A program made the translations under genes and the position numbers. From Paenibacillus ihbetae (GTDB taxonomy: Bacteria; Bacillota; Bacilli; Paenibacillales; Paenibacillaceae), in NCBI RefSeq assembly GCF_002741055.1, contig NZ_CP016809.1, positions 1,054,001 to 1,118,000 on the forward strand: a stretch of DNA of 64,000 bases. Reading direction: 5' to 3'. Numbering within the stretch: position 1 is the stretch's first letter; every line of letters starts with the position of its first letter. Below, piece after piece: positions 50,962-60,025 of this stretch. The notes under the pieces are model-generated. The model saw only the letters and a program-made list of their open reading frames with translations, did no database searches and was not told the origin of the DNA.

Positions 50962-52728
50962 CTATTTCCGAAAAGACTCAGAGAGCGCCGTAAATATGAC
51001 GCCAAGCGCATGGGCACCAGCGTCGGGATACCCGATGCTCCGCTCGCCGACCGTGCCGGCCCGTCCCATCCGCGCTGCAAAAGTTTCCGTCCGCTTCGCG
51101 CCTTCCACCGCAGCCCGGGCCGCATTGACGCCGGCTTCGATCAGATCTTCGCCGGAGCCTGCGCTCGCCTTCCAGGACTCCGCATAAGGGATCAGGGCAT
51201 CCATCAGCGTCTTGTCGCCGACGACGGCTCCTCTGCCGAAGGAGCGTTCCCCCGTCTCCTGGATGCCCTTAACGACCGCAGCCAGCATTTCGGCGATTTC
51301 CGGTACGCTCAGCTCCGTACGGCTGCCGGCATATTTGCCTGCGGCGCGGAAGGCGGAGCCCCATATCGGACCGGATGCTCCTCCGCAGTGCTCCATAATG
51401 ACCAGCGAGCATGCCCCGAGGAAGCTCCCCATATCTTTCGCCTGGGATAATAGATCGTCCCATTCGGTCTTGAGCTGCTTGAAGCCTTTGGCCACGCTCA
51501 TGCCGAAGTCGCCGTCGCCTGCATGGGCATCCAGCTCGCAGAACGGAACTTCATTCTCGATAATGATTTCGCTCATTTTATCGATGGCATAAATCAGATT
51601 GTGAAGCGACAATCGGTCTCCCCGAATGACCGCATATGCCTCATCGGTTATCGTCCGGAACGACACCGGCTTCGGGCTGTCCTTCTCCGCCGAATCTCCG
51701 ATGTACCGGACCGGCTGATGATCCCCCTGCTCCCGGACGACGAGGGCCGGCGTGCTGCATTCCGCGCTCAGCCAGCGCTTCCGTTCATCATTTAAGTTCA
51801 TGATGGACAGCGAAGCGCCTGCCATATCAATGCTGGTCATGTAGTTCCCGACAAAGACCCGGTATACCGCCACATTCAGGCGATGCAATTCCCGCATAAC
51901 CGCATGGTTCAGCAAATATAGCTCCTGCACCGGCGTTCCCCCGAATCCGTTGACCAGCACGGCAGCCTCCTTCACGGAAGCGCCGCCGGCCTGCAGGCTT
52001 GCCAGCAGCTCCGCCACCATCCGCTTCGCCAGCTCATCCGCGGACACCATCTTCTCCCGGCGGATTCCCGGCTCGCCATGGATGCCGACTCCATACTCCA
52101 TCTCCTCATCGCCGATGGAGAAGGTCGGTGTGCCTTTGGCCGGCACCGTGCATGAGGTGAGCGCAAAGCCGATGCTTTTGACGTTGTCAATCGCGCTTTG
52201 CGCCGCGGCTTTGACCTCATCCAGAGACAGCCCGGCTTCAGCGGCTGCACCGGCGATTTTATGTACCAGCACCGTCCCTGCGACGCCTCGCCGCCCTACG
52301 GTATACAAACTGTCCTCCACGGCAATGTCGTCATCGACTTTGACATAATCGACCTGAAGGCCGTCCTCGCCGGCCAGGTGGGCGGCATTCTTGAAATTCA
52401 TCATGTCTCCGCTGTAATTTTTAATGATCATAAGCGTTCCCTTGCGGCTGGCCGTTGACTTGAGCGCCTGATATACCTGGATCTGGGATGGCGAAGCAAA
52501 CACGTCGCCGCAGACGGCCGCGTCCAGCATTCCCTTCCCTACAAAGCCGGCATGCGCCGGTTCATGGCCGCTGCCCCCGCCGCTGATCAGGGTGACTTTA
52601 TCCTGATTAAGCTCTCTTTTCTTAATGAACGTATATTTCGGGTCAAACTCCAGCTCCGGATGAGCCATGACAAAACCGCTGCACATTTCCTTGACGAGGT
52701 TCTCCGGTTTGTTCATGATCTTTTTCAT
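50962..52728 (-). CDS. Dihydroxyacetone kinase, fused DhaK-DhaL (ATP-dependent type)
   Basis: The 588-residue protein phosphorylates dihydroxyacetone or similar short ketoses/aldoses. The DhaK part (about 1-330) has SGGGSGHEPAHAG and the substrate-binding His in GVGIHGEPGI. The DhaL part (about 385-588) has the Mg-ATP motif DAHAGDGDFGMSVA and GGASGPIWGSAF. The fused order and absence of a PTS DhaM gene indicate the ATP-dependent eukaryote/Citrobacter-like type. ATG at 52728 follows AAAGGA at 9 nt; an upstream in-frame ATG is not supported. FakA at the window end shares the DhaL fold but is a different family. Confidence 0.9.
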   Translation of the reverse strand: MKKIMNKPENLVKEMCSGFVMAHPELEFDPKYTFIKKRELNQDKVTLISGGGSGHEPAHAGFVGKGMLDAAVCGDVFASPSQIQVYQALKSTASRKGTLMIIKNYSGDMMNFKNAAHLAGEDGLQVDYVKVDDDIAVEDSLYTVGRRGVAGTVLVHKIAGAAAEAGLSLDEVKAAAQSAIDNVKSIGFALTSCTVPAKGTPTFSIGDEEMEYGVGIHGEPGIRREKMVSADELAKRMVAELLASLQAGGASVKEAAVLVNGFGGTPVQELYLLNHAVMRELHRLNVAVYRVFVGNYMTSIDMAGASLSIMNLNDERKRWLSAECSTPALVVREQGDHQPVRYIGDSAEKDSPKPVSFRTITDEAYAVIRGDRLSLHNLIYAIDKMSEIIIENEVPFCELDAHAGDGDFGMSVAKGFKQLKTEWDDLLSQAKDMGSFLGACSLVIMEHCGGASGPIWGSAFRAAGKYAGSRTELSVPEIAEMLAAVVKGIQETGERSFGRGAVVGDKTLMDALIPYAESWKASAGSGEDLIEAGVNAARAAVEGAKRTETFAARMGRAGTVGERSIGYPDAGAHALGVIFTALSESFRK

Positions 52729-52889
52729 TGTATCGCATCCTTTTCTATCGAAATTCAGCTGCTCCAAGCGACATGACCATAATGTCATTATACATAAAGT
52801 ATACCTGAAGTGCGTGCAGGCTCAGGGAACCGTTCACGACTTTGCGTCATTTTCGGATGACGGATTCGAAAACATGCGGGCATTCAACC

Positions 52890-54383
52890 TCATACCCGGA
52901 TATGCGACAGCACGGCTTTCGGCTGGCGGCCTGCAATGAGCTTCCGGCCATCCGTATAGCCCTCTTCGCGCCCTTCCAGCTCCCGAACCAGGACGGATCG
53001 CCAATGATTGATGCGCTCCTGATGCGGTTCATCCTCGATCGCATTGTGAAGCTCCTGCGGGTCATGCTCCAGATCAAAGAACTGCTCCTCGCCGGTTTGG
53101 GAATACCAGATGAACTTCGCCTTCCCGTCCGTGACCCAGTGGCTCGACTGAAGCCCTTGAGCATGCTCGCCATGCAGGTGGCTGCGCCAAGCCACGGCTC
53201 CTTTCTTCCCTCCCTGTTCTGCCGATGCGAGCCCCCAGATGCTCTGTCCTTCCACCGTATCCGGGACAGGCACACCGGCTGCTTCAAGCAGCGATGGCAT
53301 AATATCCCGCAGCTCCACCAGTTGATCCGCCACCAGGCCGCGTTTTAATCCCAGACGGTTCCCCGGATCGTTTACGATAAACGGCACATGGGCGCTTCCT
53401 TCGTACGGCAGAGACTTGCGGAACAAATGGTGGTCCCCGAGCAGCTCGCCATGGTCGGAGGTGAACACAATCACTGTATTGTTCAGCTCCCCATATTCGT
53501 GTAACGCCTGAAGGAAACGGCCGATCTGATGATCCAAATGCGTGATCAGGGCGTAATAGGCCGCCATGGCTTTACGCAGGCGCCTTTTGGGCACGAGTCC
53601 CCGCCCCGTGACCGGGGAAAGCCCCGCCTGAGAGACATCCTCCTTCTCTGCCCAATCTCCAACCGGCGGCTCCGGTATTTCGGCTTCCTCATACAGGTCC
53701 AGATAGGCTTGCGGGGGATCGAATGGCGGATGCGGGCGCACGAAGGACATCCACAGGAAGAACGGCTTCCCGGGGTCCCGGCGCCGGAGGAAATCAATGG
53801 ATTGCGTGACCGTCCAATTGGTCGGATGCAGCATTTCGGGCAGATGCCAAGGCCGGGCGACCGTCGATGCGTTGCAGTCAAGGCCGAGATCGATCAGATC
53901 CGCCCCGGGTACCCGCTCGCGAAGCCACGGAACATAATCGTCGACTTGATCGTAGTGCTCCTGCATCGGAATGCTGTGATTGTTGCGGTTATGGTGCAGA
54001 TACCCGTCATGGAGGACGACGTTATGAAATCCCATCAAGCTGCGCGCAGGATACACATGCATCTTGCCGACGCACTGCGTATGATAACCCGCTTGCGCCA
54101 GCTCTCCCGGCAAGGTTTTCTCGTACTTCCAAGGGACGCGGTCCTGATATCCGACGCGGCCGTGAGTTCGCTGCGATTGTCCGGTAAAGATGGCTGCCCG
54201 TGCAGGCACGCAGGTCGGCGTAGCCGAATAGGCGCGGCTGAACCGTACGCCGGTTCGGGCGAGCTCGTCCAGATTGGGCGTCTCGACGACGGGATGGCCC
54301 GCAATGCTAAGACAATCAAAACGCATCTGATCCACCGTAATCAACAACATGTTAGGCCTTTCTTGGCTTTGGCTAGACTGCAT
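52890..54383 (-). CDS. Sulfatase (Cys-type, CxPxR)
   Basis: The 497-residue alkaline-phosphatase-superfamily protein has N-terminal LLITVDQMRFDCLS with the metal Asp residues, the formylglycine motif CVPAR at 58-62, and GYHTQCVGKMHV, TSDHGELLGDHHLF further on. Substrates of this family are sulfate or phosphonate esters, often on glycans or choline. No signal peptide is seen, so it is probably cytoplasmic. A Cys-type sulfatase needs a maturation enzyme that is not encoded here. The ATG follows GGGAGGAAA. A cre-like site lies upstream (54418-54431). Confidence 0.85.
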   Translation of the reverse strand: MQSSQSQERPNMLLITVDQMRFDCLSIAGHPVVETPNLDELARTGVRFSRAYSATPTCVPARAAIFTGQSQRTHGRVGYQDRVPWKYEKTLPGELAQAGYHTQCVGKMHVYPARSLMGFHNVVLHDGYLHHNRNNHSIPMQEHYDQVDDYVPWLRERVPGADLIDLGLDCNASTVARPWHLPEMLHPTNWTVTQSIDFLRRRDPGKPFFLWMSFVRPHPPFDPPQAYLDLYEEAEIPEPPVGDWAEKEDVSQAGLSPVTGRGLVPKRRLRKAMAAYYALITHLDHQIGRFLQALHEYGELNNTVIVFTSDHGELLGDHHLFRKSLPYEGSAHVPFIVNDPGNRLGLKRGLVADQLVELRDIMPSLLEAAGVPVPDTVEGQSIWGLASAEQGGKKGAVAWRSHLHGEHAQGLQSSHWVTDGKAKFIWYSQTGEEQFFDLEHDPQELHNAIEDEPHQERINHWRSVLVRELEGREEGYTDGRKLIAGRQPKAVLSHIRV

Positions 54384-54417
54384 TCCATTTCCTCCCTGGC
54401 ATATGTACGTCTAAAGC

Positions 54418-54431
54418 GTAAAGCGTTTTCA
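54418..54431. promoter_or_regulatory. cre-like site upstream of the sulfatase gene
   Basis: GTAAAGCGTTTTCA matches the CcpA consensus at all constrained positions except the first two, 35 bp upstream of the sulfatase start. Suggests carbon catabolite control of this gene. Confidence 0.45.
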
Positions 54432-54647
54432 ATTTCTGATTACCTTCATTAAACCTTCGTTTGGATGAAAAGTAAACCTATACTCCGGATTCTGTCGCGG
54501 TGAAGGGGGCTTTCTGATCTTTTTGCGATGCAGCTGTTTGGTTTGGGCACCCTCCTCGTCCGGCGTCTATGTTTCGGGATACCTCCAGGACAACATCGGC
54601 TTTTAGGGTAACGGATTCGGGAGGATGTCTAGCGAGTGAGTAAACGA
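54432..54647. other. Intergenic region between sulfatase and YdhK-like gene
   Basis: Nothing beyond the cre-like element and the terminator at 54648-54679 was recognised. The sulfatase promoter should lie here. Confidence 0.4.
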
Positions 54648-54679
54648 AAAAAACGGACACGCCGCAGCGAGTCCGTTCC
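54648..54679 (-). terminator. Terminator after the YdhK-like gene
   Basis: AACGGAC/GTCCGTT stem around ACGCCGCAGCGA; the minus strand runs into seven T. It is about 145 bp beyond the stop codon. Confidence 0.65.
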
Positions 54680-54824
54680 TAGAGCGTGGGCGTGCAATGA
54701 CTGCAAGTGACTGCAAATGACACCCCATTTGACATGCCCTGAATGAATTGCTTCATTCATGAATACGTGTAACCAAAAAAACCGCTTGCCGGAGCTTTCA
54801 CGTAATGCTTCTATCCATGCCAAA

Positions 54825-55415
54825 TCATGACTGGACCGGCGATAATTCGCTTTCCGTCACCCATTTATGATTCTTCACTTCCTCGCCGCCTGTCGTCGGC
54901 GTGAAATCCACCATGTACACCGTCGTCTGCTGGGCCGAATCGATCTTTGCGGTTGCGCCCTTCATCCCTTCCATGTGGTATGCATTAACGACGACTTCCG
55001 TCCCTGGCTGCAAAGGTGGAGCTCCCGGGTTCTGCAATTCTTCGTGAATGACCCACTTATGATTCTTGACCTCTTCCCCGCCGGTGGTCGGCGTGTAAGA
55101 AATCGTATAAACCGTTGTATCGTAAGCACCCACAATCGTAGCCGTTGCTCCCTTCATGCCCGCCATGTGATCGGAGTCTATGATGGCTTGCGTGCCTATG
55201 CCATAAGTCGGATTCGGGGCCTCCTTCAAGCCTTCGGGCACCTCGCCTGAGCCGGAATGATTCATATTGCTATGGTCCATTTCCCCCGCATGGCCTTGAT
55301 TTCCTGCACCGCCCGTATCGCCGTTCGTATTTGTACTGCCGCAAGCTCCCAGGACCAAGAGCAAGGACGCGGCGATGAGCCATACAGCCATCGGTTTTAA
55401 TCCTTTTTTGAACAT
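54825..55415 (-). CDS. YdhK-like lipoprotein with two DUF1541 repeats
   Basis: The 196-residue lipoprotein has lipobox LGAC (C near residue 25), a short His/Met-containing linker (HAGEMDHSNMNHSG), and two tandem copies of the DUF1541 unit (about 75-125 and 140-190), each with HMxGMKGATA and YTPTTGGEEVKNHKWV-type segments. B. subtilis YdhK is the prototype; function is not settled, though the Met/His-rich linker suggests copper or other metal binding. It is a single-gene unit with its own terminator. Confidence 0.85.
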   Translation of the reverse strand: MFKKGLKPMAVWLIAASLLLVLGACGSTNTNGDTGGAGNQGHAGEMDHSNMNHSGSGEVPEGLKEAPNPTYGIGTQAIIDSDHMAGMKGATATIVGAYDTTVYTISYTPTTGGEEVKNHKWVIHEELQNPGAPPLQPGTEVVVNAYHMEGMKGATAKIDSAQQTTVYMVDFTPTTGGEEVKNHKWVTESELSPVQS

Positions 55416-55533
55416 CGTTCCAAAAACTCCTTTCGATCCGTGATGCTTCCGATCATATCAACCGGTTGTGAAGAACCTGTGTAGCTCGTTCTATTTCATT
55501 TCTGCCCGCTACTATCCTGTTCATACCCAAAAC

Positions 55534-55554
55534 GGCGGCAGGTAATCTGCCGCC
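55534..55554 (-). terminator. Terminator after the YolD-like gene
   Basis: Perfect 8-bp stem GGCGGCAG/CTGCCGCC with GTAAT loop; minus strand continues into TTTT. It ends the polymerase/YolD operon, 17 bp past the stop. Confidence 0.75.
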
Positions 55555-55570
55555 GCCTCAAACCAGCTTA

Positions 55571-55909
55571 TTATTTGACGGATACGATCTCATCGATCTT
55601 TATCCATTCCCACTCCCCGGGTCCGACGGCCAGCTTGATCTCCCGTCTTTGAGTCAGCACGGTCGTAACGACACCGGTTAGCTCGACATCCTCGTATTCA
55701 TCGTAAAGCTGCAACGAAATGGTCCGGCACTCATGAAAAGATTCGGCCAGCATGCGCTCGATCAGCTCCATTTCCTGCGGATCCAGGTTCGGCTTATCCT
55801 TTCTCCCCTCTTCAAGCTGCCGCCGGATAATCGTCGCTTTATGCTCGGGCAGCATCATGCGGCTGGATTCCCACAGCCCGTTGCCTTCCAGCTTTTTTCG
55901 TGTTGTCAT
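55571..55909 (-). CDS. YolD-like protein
   Basis: The 112-residue protein has the YolD-family features WESSRMMLPEHKA and the C-terminal VVTTVLTQRREIKLAVGPGEWEWIKIDEIVSVK in segments. YolD proteins accompany UvrX/YqjW-type Y-family polymerases, as here, and are thought to act with them in SOS mutagenesis. Its start overlaps the polymerase stop (ATGA), so the two are translationally coupled. Last gene of the LexA-boxed operon. Confidence 0.85.
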   Translation of the reverse strand: MTTRKKLEGNGLWESSRMMLPEHKATIIRRQLEEGRKDKPNLDPQEMELIERMLAESFHECRTISLQLYDEYEDVELTGVVTTVLTQRREIKLAVGPGEWEWIKIDEIVSVK

Positions 55910-57177
55910 TTAAAGTGTCCTCCTATCTTAGCTGAACGATCCAACGCTTGGCCGGCCTCGGTTTTGGAGACGGCCCGAATGACGATGCCATCCCCGTACT
56001 TGCGCTTTAAGGCATCGGTCACCCGCTCAAGCGCCATCGATTTCTCGCGCCCCATATCGAAGAGGGACAATTGATATTCCGTATCGGGGGTAAGCTGCGA
56101 TAAACTGACGCCCACCCTGCGGATCGGCAGGCCGTCCCAATATTTCTCCAGCAGCCTGCACGCCCAGCGGTAAACTTGATTCGTAATGTTGGAGGGGTCC
56201 TCCATCTTCATTTGCCGCGAAAATCCCGTAGGGCGGTCAAAATCCGCTCCCATGCAGCCGACGGTTACGACATGGCCCATAAAGCCGAGCCCGCGGCATC
56301 GCTGGCATACGAGCTCCGTCAGCTCCAGCAGCACGACCTTAATTTCCTCCAGCCTGCCGTAATCGCGGGGCAGGGTCATCATATGACCAACCGACTTAGG
56401 ATCGACCTGGTGCGTGCCCGGACGTACGGGGCTATCATCGATCCCGTTGGCAATTCTCCAGTACAGTTCAGCCTGGATATCCGAGTTTTTCCCGAACTTT
56501 CGCCGCATCATCTGCTTGAGCTTAGGGAGGGGGGTCTGGGCGACGCTGCCGATCGTCGGCAGCCCCATGACATTGAAATGCCGGGTCATTCTGCTGCCGG
56601 CCATAAACATATGGTTTACGGGAAGCTTCCACAGCGTTTCGGCAAGATTTTCTTTAGGCAGGGTGTAGATTCCGGATGCGGATTTTTTCGCGTAATTGTC
56701 GCAGGCCGTCTTGGCGAGAATTTTCGTTTCGGAAATTCCGAAGCGTGTATGCACCCCTGTCGCATCCTTAACATGAGCCTGAATCATTCGGGCAAGCTCC
56801 TCCGGCGTGCAGCCGTACAAATGCAAGCTGCCGGTCACGTCAAGGAACTGCTCGTCGATGCTGTACGGCTCCACCAAATCGGTATAGGATTTATAAATCT
56901 CCGTGATCTGCATGGAGACATCGATATACCTCTGCATCCGGGGCTTGATAACGACGACGTCCGGACATTTCGCGAGCGCCTCTCCGAGCCTTTCGGCTGT
57001 CGTTATGCCTTTAGCCTTAGCAATCGGGCATGCCGCCAGCACGATGCCGGACCGTCGTTCCGGATCGCCGGCAACGACTAGAGGGCGGTCTTTATATTCG
57101 GGATGCTCCGCCTTCTCCACGCTGGCGTAAAAAGACTGGCAGTCCGCTAACATGACAACCCGTTTGGCCGGCTTCAT
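55906..57177 (-). CDS. Y-family DNA polymerase (UvrX/YqjW-like)
   Basis: The 423-residue translesion polymerase has the catalytic DCQSFYASVE near residue 12 (metal Asp), SIDEQFLDVT (about 115-124; catalytic D/E pair), followed by the thumb helix-hairpin-helix and little-finger domain. It differs from DinB by the UvrX-style C-terminus. The start at 57177 follows AGGGGTG at about 6 nt and overlaps the stop of the upstream unknown gene. It sits in a three-gene operon under a LexA-boxed promoter. Confidence 0.9.
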   Translation of the reverse strand: MKPAKRVVMLADCQSFYASVEKAEHPEYKDRPLVVAGDPERRSGIVLAACPIAKAKGITTAERLGEALAKCPDVVVIKPRMQRYIDVSMQITEIYKSYTDLVEPYSIDEQFLDVTGSLHLYGCTPEELARMIQAHVKDATGVHTRFGISETKILAKTACDNYAKKSASGIYTLPKENLAETLWKLPVNHMFMAGSRMTRHFNVMGLPTIGSVAQTPLPKLKQMMRRKFGKNSDIQAELYWRIANGIDDSPVRPGTHQVDPKSVGHMMTLPRDYGRLEEIKVVLLELTELVCQRCRGLGFMGHVVTVGCMGADFDRPTGFSRQMKMEDPSNITNQVYRWACRLLEKYWDGLPIRRVGVSLSQLTPDTEYQLSLFDMGREKSMALERVTDALKRKYGDGIVIRAVSKTEAGQALDRSAKIGGHFK

Positions 57178-57557
57178 GACAGACACCCCTTGTCTGCGAT
57201 TTTCAAGCCCAGGTAGCTGTACGACCGCTCCTCGATTTCCGCCTCGATCAGCCCCCACAGCATGGACAGCTTATGGCGATACCCTCTGCACATAAATTCC
57301 ACTTCAATTCCGAGCCTGGTCTTTCGATTGTCGTATACCTTTAAGCCGATCTCTCGCATGTTCCTTCGAGCCGCCGTTAAATCGGCCAATGCCGCCCTCT
57401 GTATGCGCTCGATCATAACCTTGGTCAGCTCTGAGGACTTTAGATCCGACCGGAACAGAATGTCCCGGTCATGTTCCAGCACATCGAGCAATAACGGCAA
57501 TAGAGCGTAGTCCTTTACCAGCTTGGTTTCGTCTGACTTTAGCCCAATACTCAACAT
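57174..57557 (-). CDS. Unknown protein preceding the Y-family polymerase
   Basis: The 127-residue helical, soluble protein has no recognised domain. Segments such as SELTKVMIERIQRAALADLTAARRNMREIGLKVY (about 42-75) suggest long helices; a C-terminal part carries MCRGYRHKLSMLWGLIEAEIEERSYSYLG. It is the first gene of the SOS-type operon and overlaps the polymerase start, suggesting it works with the polymerase or YolD protein. ATG at 57557 follows GAGGTGG at 6 nt. Confidence 0.7.
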   Translation of the reverse strand: MLSIGLKSDETKLVKDYALLPLLLDVLEHDRDILFRSDLKSSELTKVMIERIQRAALADLTAARRNMREIGLKVYDNRKTRLGIEVEFMCRGYRHKLSMLWGLIEAEIEERSYSYLGLKIADKGCLS

Positions 57558-57591
57558 CACTATCCACCTCGTAACGGGAACGTTTGTTTGT

Positions 57592-57621
57592 ATTATATGC
57601 GAACATTCGTTCTTTTATCAA
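57592..57621 (-). promoter_or_regulatory. SOS promoter with LexA box in the spacer
   Basis: On the minus strand TTGATA (57621-57616), an 18-bp spacer, and TATAAT (57597-57592). The spacer carries the DinR/LexA-type box GAAC-ATTC-GTTC (57601-57612), so LexA would block this promoter. Confidence 0.75.
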
Positions 57622-57691
57622 TGTAAATTTAACCCTGTTGTCCCCGGGGCGTCCCTGGGAGTCGGCGGGATCCATTAAACTTTCGCAGCAA

Positions 57692-57728
57692 ACAAGCCCC
57701 TCCGGCACGCAAGGCCGAAGGGGCTTGT
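57692..57728 (-). terminator. Terminator after the purine permease gene
   Basis: ACAAGCCCC-T-C-GGC pairs with GCC-G-A-GGGGCTTGT around a short loop, in the gap between the SOS operon promoter and the permease stop codon. The T-tract is weak. Confidence 0.6.
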
Positions 57729-57773
57729 CAAAACAAACGGATCATCAAGAAGGTGGTCCTGCGGGGCAGAACA

Positions 57774-59075
57774 TCAATGCGGCACAAACACAAGCTGCAG
57801 AACAAACAGCACGGCAAAAATATACATAAGCGGATGAACGGCTTTCCACTTGCCTTTTACGATTTTCATCAGCGGGTACGAAATGAACCCGAACGCAATG
57901 CCGGTCGCAATGCTGGACGTAAGCGGCATCGTCAGAATGACGAGGAAAGCCGGGAACGCCTCGTCAAAGTCCCTCCAATCGATATGGCGGACATTGCTCA
58001 GCATCAGGCATCCGACCACGATCAGCGAAGGCGCCGTAATCGCAGACAAGCCGGCGACGGCGCCGATGAGCGGACTGAAGAAGGCCGCTACCACGAACAG
58101 GAGCGCCACGACCACTGAGGTAAGGCCGGTCCGGCCGCCTGCGCCGACGCCTGCCGCCGATTCAATATAGGCGGTGGTCGGACTGGTGCCGACCATCGAG
58201 CCGGCAACGGTCGCCACGGAGTCCGAGAACATCGCACGCTCGGCCCGGGGCAGCTTGTTATCCTTCATAAAGCCCGCCTGTTCGGCAACGCCGACGACTG
58301 TGCCGGTCGTATCGAACAGCGTCACCAGCAGGAAGGAGAACACGACCGCATACAGGCTGTGGGAAATAACATCGGACGCCGCCGTGATCGGGTTCCATAC
58401 GAGAATTCCTTCAGGGAGCGCAGGCGCCGACACGACACCGTTCGTAAACGACAGCATTTCCGCAAAATAAGCAATGATTCCCGTAATAATCATCCCTATA
58501 AACAAAGCGCCCTTCACATCGCGGGACAACAGGATCAATGTTACGACCAAACCAACCAGTGCGAGCACCACGCTTGGTTGATGCAGGTCACCGAGCGCCA
58601 CCAAATTATCCGGATGCGCTGTAATGATACCGCTCATCCGCAAGCCGAGAAAGGCAATGAACAATCCAATTCCGACGGTTATCGCATGCTTCAGATTCGC
58701 CGGGATCATCTCGATCAGCCTGCGCCGAAGAGTCGTCATGGACAGCAGCAGGAACAGGATACCGGCAATGAACACCGCCGAGAACGCTTCGATGTACCCA
58801 AGTCCCGCATGCCCCTGAACGACAGAATATGTAAAATACGCATTCAGCCCCATCCCGGGCGCAACGGCGATCGGATACCTTGCCACAAGTCCCATCAGCA
58901 GGGTGCCGATCACGGCAGCAATGATCGTCGCCGTGAAGCTCTGCTCAAACGGCACACCGGCCTCGGACAATATGAGCGGGTTCACCACCGTAATATAAGC
59001 CATTGTAAAGAAGGTCGTAATACCGGCAACCACTTCGGTCTTTACCGAGGTGCCGTTAGCTTTTAAATCAAACAC
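57774..59075 (-). CDS. NCS2 family purine permease (PbuG/PbuO-like)
   Basis: The 433-residue protein has about twelve to fourteen membrane helices, with YITVVNPLILSEAG, GMGLNAYFTY and VVGVAEQAGFM as AzgA/PbuG-type hallmarks, which transport hypoxanthine/guanine by proton symport. The start is a GTG at 59075, 5 nt after GGAGGAT. I looked for a purine riboswitch in the short leader and saw none. The SRAP gene is divergent 131 bp away. Confidence 0.88.
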   Translation of the reverse strand: MFDLKANGTSVKTEVVAGITTFFTMAYITVVNPLILSEAGVPFEQSFTATIIAAVIGTLLMGLVARYPIAVAPGMGLNAYFTYSVVQGHAGLGYIEAFSAVFIAGILFLLLSMTTLRRRLIEMIPANLKHAITVGIGLFIAFLGLRMSGIITAHPDNLVALGDLHQPSVVLALVGLVVTLILLSRDVKGALFIGMIITGIIAYFAEMLSFTNGVVSAPALPEGILVWNPITAASDVISHSLYAVVFSFLLVTLFDTTGTVVGVAEQAGFMKDNKLPRAERAMFSDSVATVAGSMVGTSPTTAYIESAAGVGAGGRTGLTSVVVALLFVVAAFFSPLIGAVAGLSAITAPSLIVVGCLMLSNVRHIDWRDFDEAFPAFLVILTMPLTSSIATGIAFGFISYPLMKIVKGKWKAVHPLMYIFAVLFVLQLVFVPH

Positions 59076-59205
59076 AAAATATCCTCCATTTCTAATGCTT
59101 GTAACATGAGAGAAGCCAAGAGCTTCTTGGGGATGCGGTCCCGCGCATGGTATACTTGAAACTAAAAACCGATGATTTCGCTTGTTGAGGAGGCCGAAAA
59201 AACCG

Positions 59206-59916
59206 ATGTGCGGACGTTTTACGCTCACCGTCACCTGGGAAGAGCTGATGATGAGGTATCTGATCGATCCCGAGTCCGTCTCTCCCTTTCACATGCCACG
59301 CTACAATATTGCCCCGACGCAAATGGTAACGGCCATCATCCATGACGGGCGGTCCAACCGGATCGGCCAGCTGCAGTGGGGACTTGTCCCATCGTGGGCG
59401 AAGGACCCCTCCGCCGGCAGCAAGATGATCAATGCGCGAAGTGAAACGCTTGAGGAGAAGCCTGCTTATAGGATGCCCTTTTATCGGAAAAGATGCCTCA
59501 TTCCTGCCGACGGATTTTACGAATGGCAGAAAACCGACGCAGGAAAGCAGCCCCTTCGCATCAGCATGCGCAGCGGACGCATCTTCAGCATGGCCGGACT
59601 CTATGACACGTGGATCACGCCGGACGGGCAGAAATTAAGCACCTGCACCATCATTACAACGGAGCCCAACACGCTGATGGAGCCCATCCATAACCGGATG
59701 CCGGTCATTCTCCGCCCGGAGGACGAAGCGCTATGGCTTGACCGTAGCCCGGCCCTGGAGGGAAGCGATCCGGGCGCATCCTCCGCGCTCGAGCCGCTTC
59801 GCGAGCTCCTGAAGCCCTATCCGGCCGAGGAGATGCAGGCCCATCCCGTCAGCACCATCGTCAACTCCGTCAAGAATGATACGGAGGAATGCATCCGCTC
59901 GATAACAAGCAGCTGA
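59206..59916 (+). CDS. SRAP (YedK/HMCES-like) abasic-site protein
   Basis: The 236-residue protein begins MCGRFTL, so Cys2 becomes N-terminal after Met removal and can crosslink to abasic sites in single-stranded DNA. Family marks are NIAPTQMV, WGLVPSWAKD, INARSET, CLIPADGFYEWQ and HNRMPVIL, with the conserved His. Length fits the family. GAGGAGG lies about 12 nt before the ATG. It joins the nearby SOS operon in a DNA-damage theme. Confidence 0.9.
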   Translation: MCGRFTLTVTWEELMMRYLIDPESVSPFHMPRYNIAPTQMVTAIIHDGRSNRIGQLQWGLVPSWAKDPSAGSKMINARSETLEEKPAYRMPFYRKRCLIPADGFYEWQKTDAGKQPLRISMRSGRIFSMAGLYDTWITPDGQKLSTCTIITTEPNTLMEPIHNRMPVILRPEDEALWLDRSPALEGSDPGASSALEPLRELLKPYPAEEMQAHPVSTIVNSVKNDTEECIRSITSS

Positions 59917-59948
59917 TATCCCCGCAGCGAATGAACCCAAACGCAAGA

Positions 59949-59992
59949 AGCCCCCGGCTGAGGAGGAGACCCTTCCTCCGGGGGGCTTCTTC
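59949..59992. terminator. Bidirectional terminator
   Basis: AAGCCCCCGG pairs with CCGGGGGGCTT around a loop with its own AGGAGG/CCTTCCT pairing; flanked by CTTCTT. It separates convergent SRAP and SpoVIF-like genes. Confidence 0.7.
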
Positions 59993-60025
59993 TTATGCTG
60001 AAATCTCCCGATGCATGCTCAATTT

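Noticed and set aside
59076..59205. Purine riboswitch ahead of the purine permease
   Set aside because: The leader is short and lacks the conserved loops and stem pattern.
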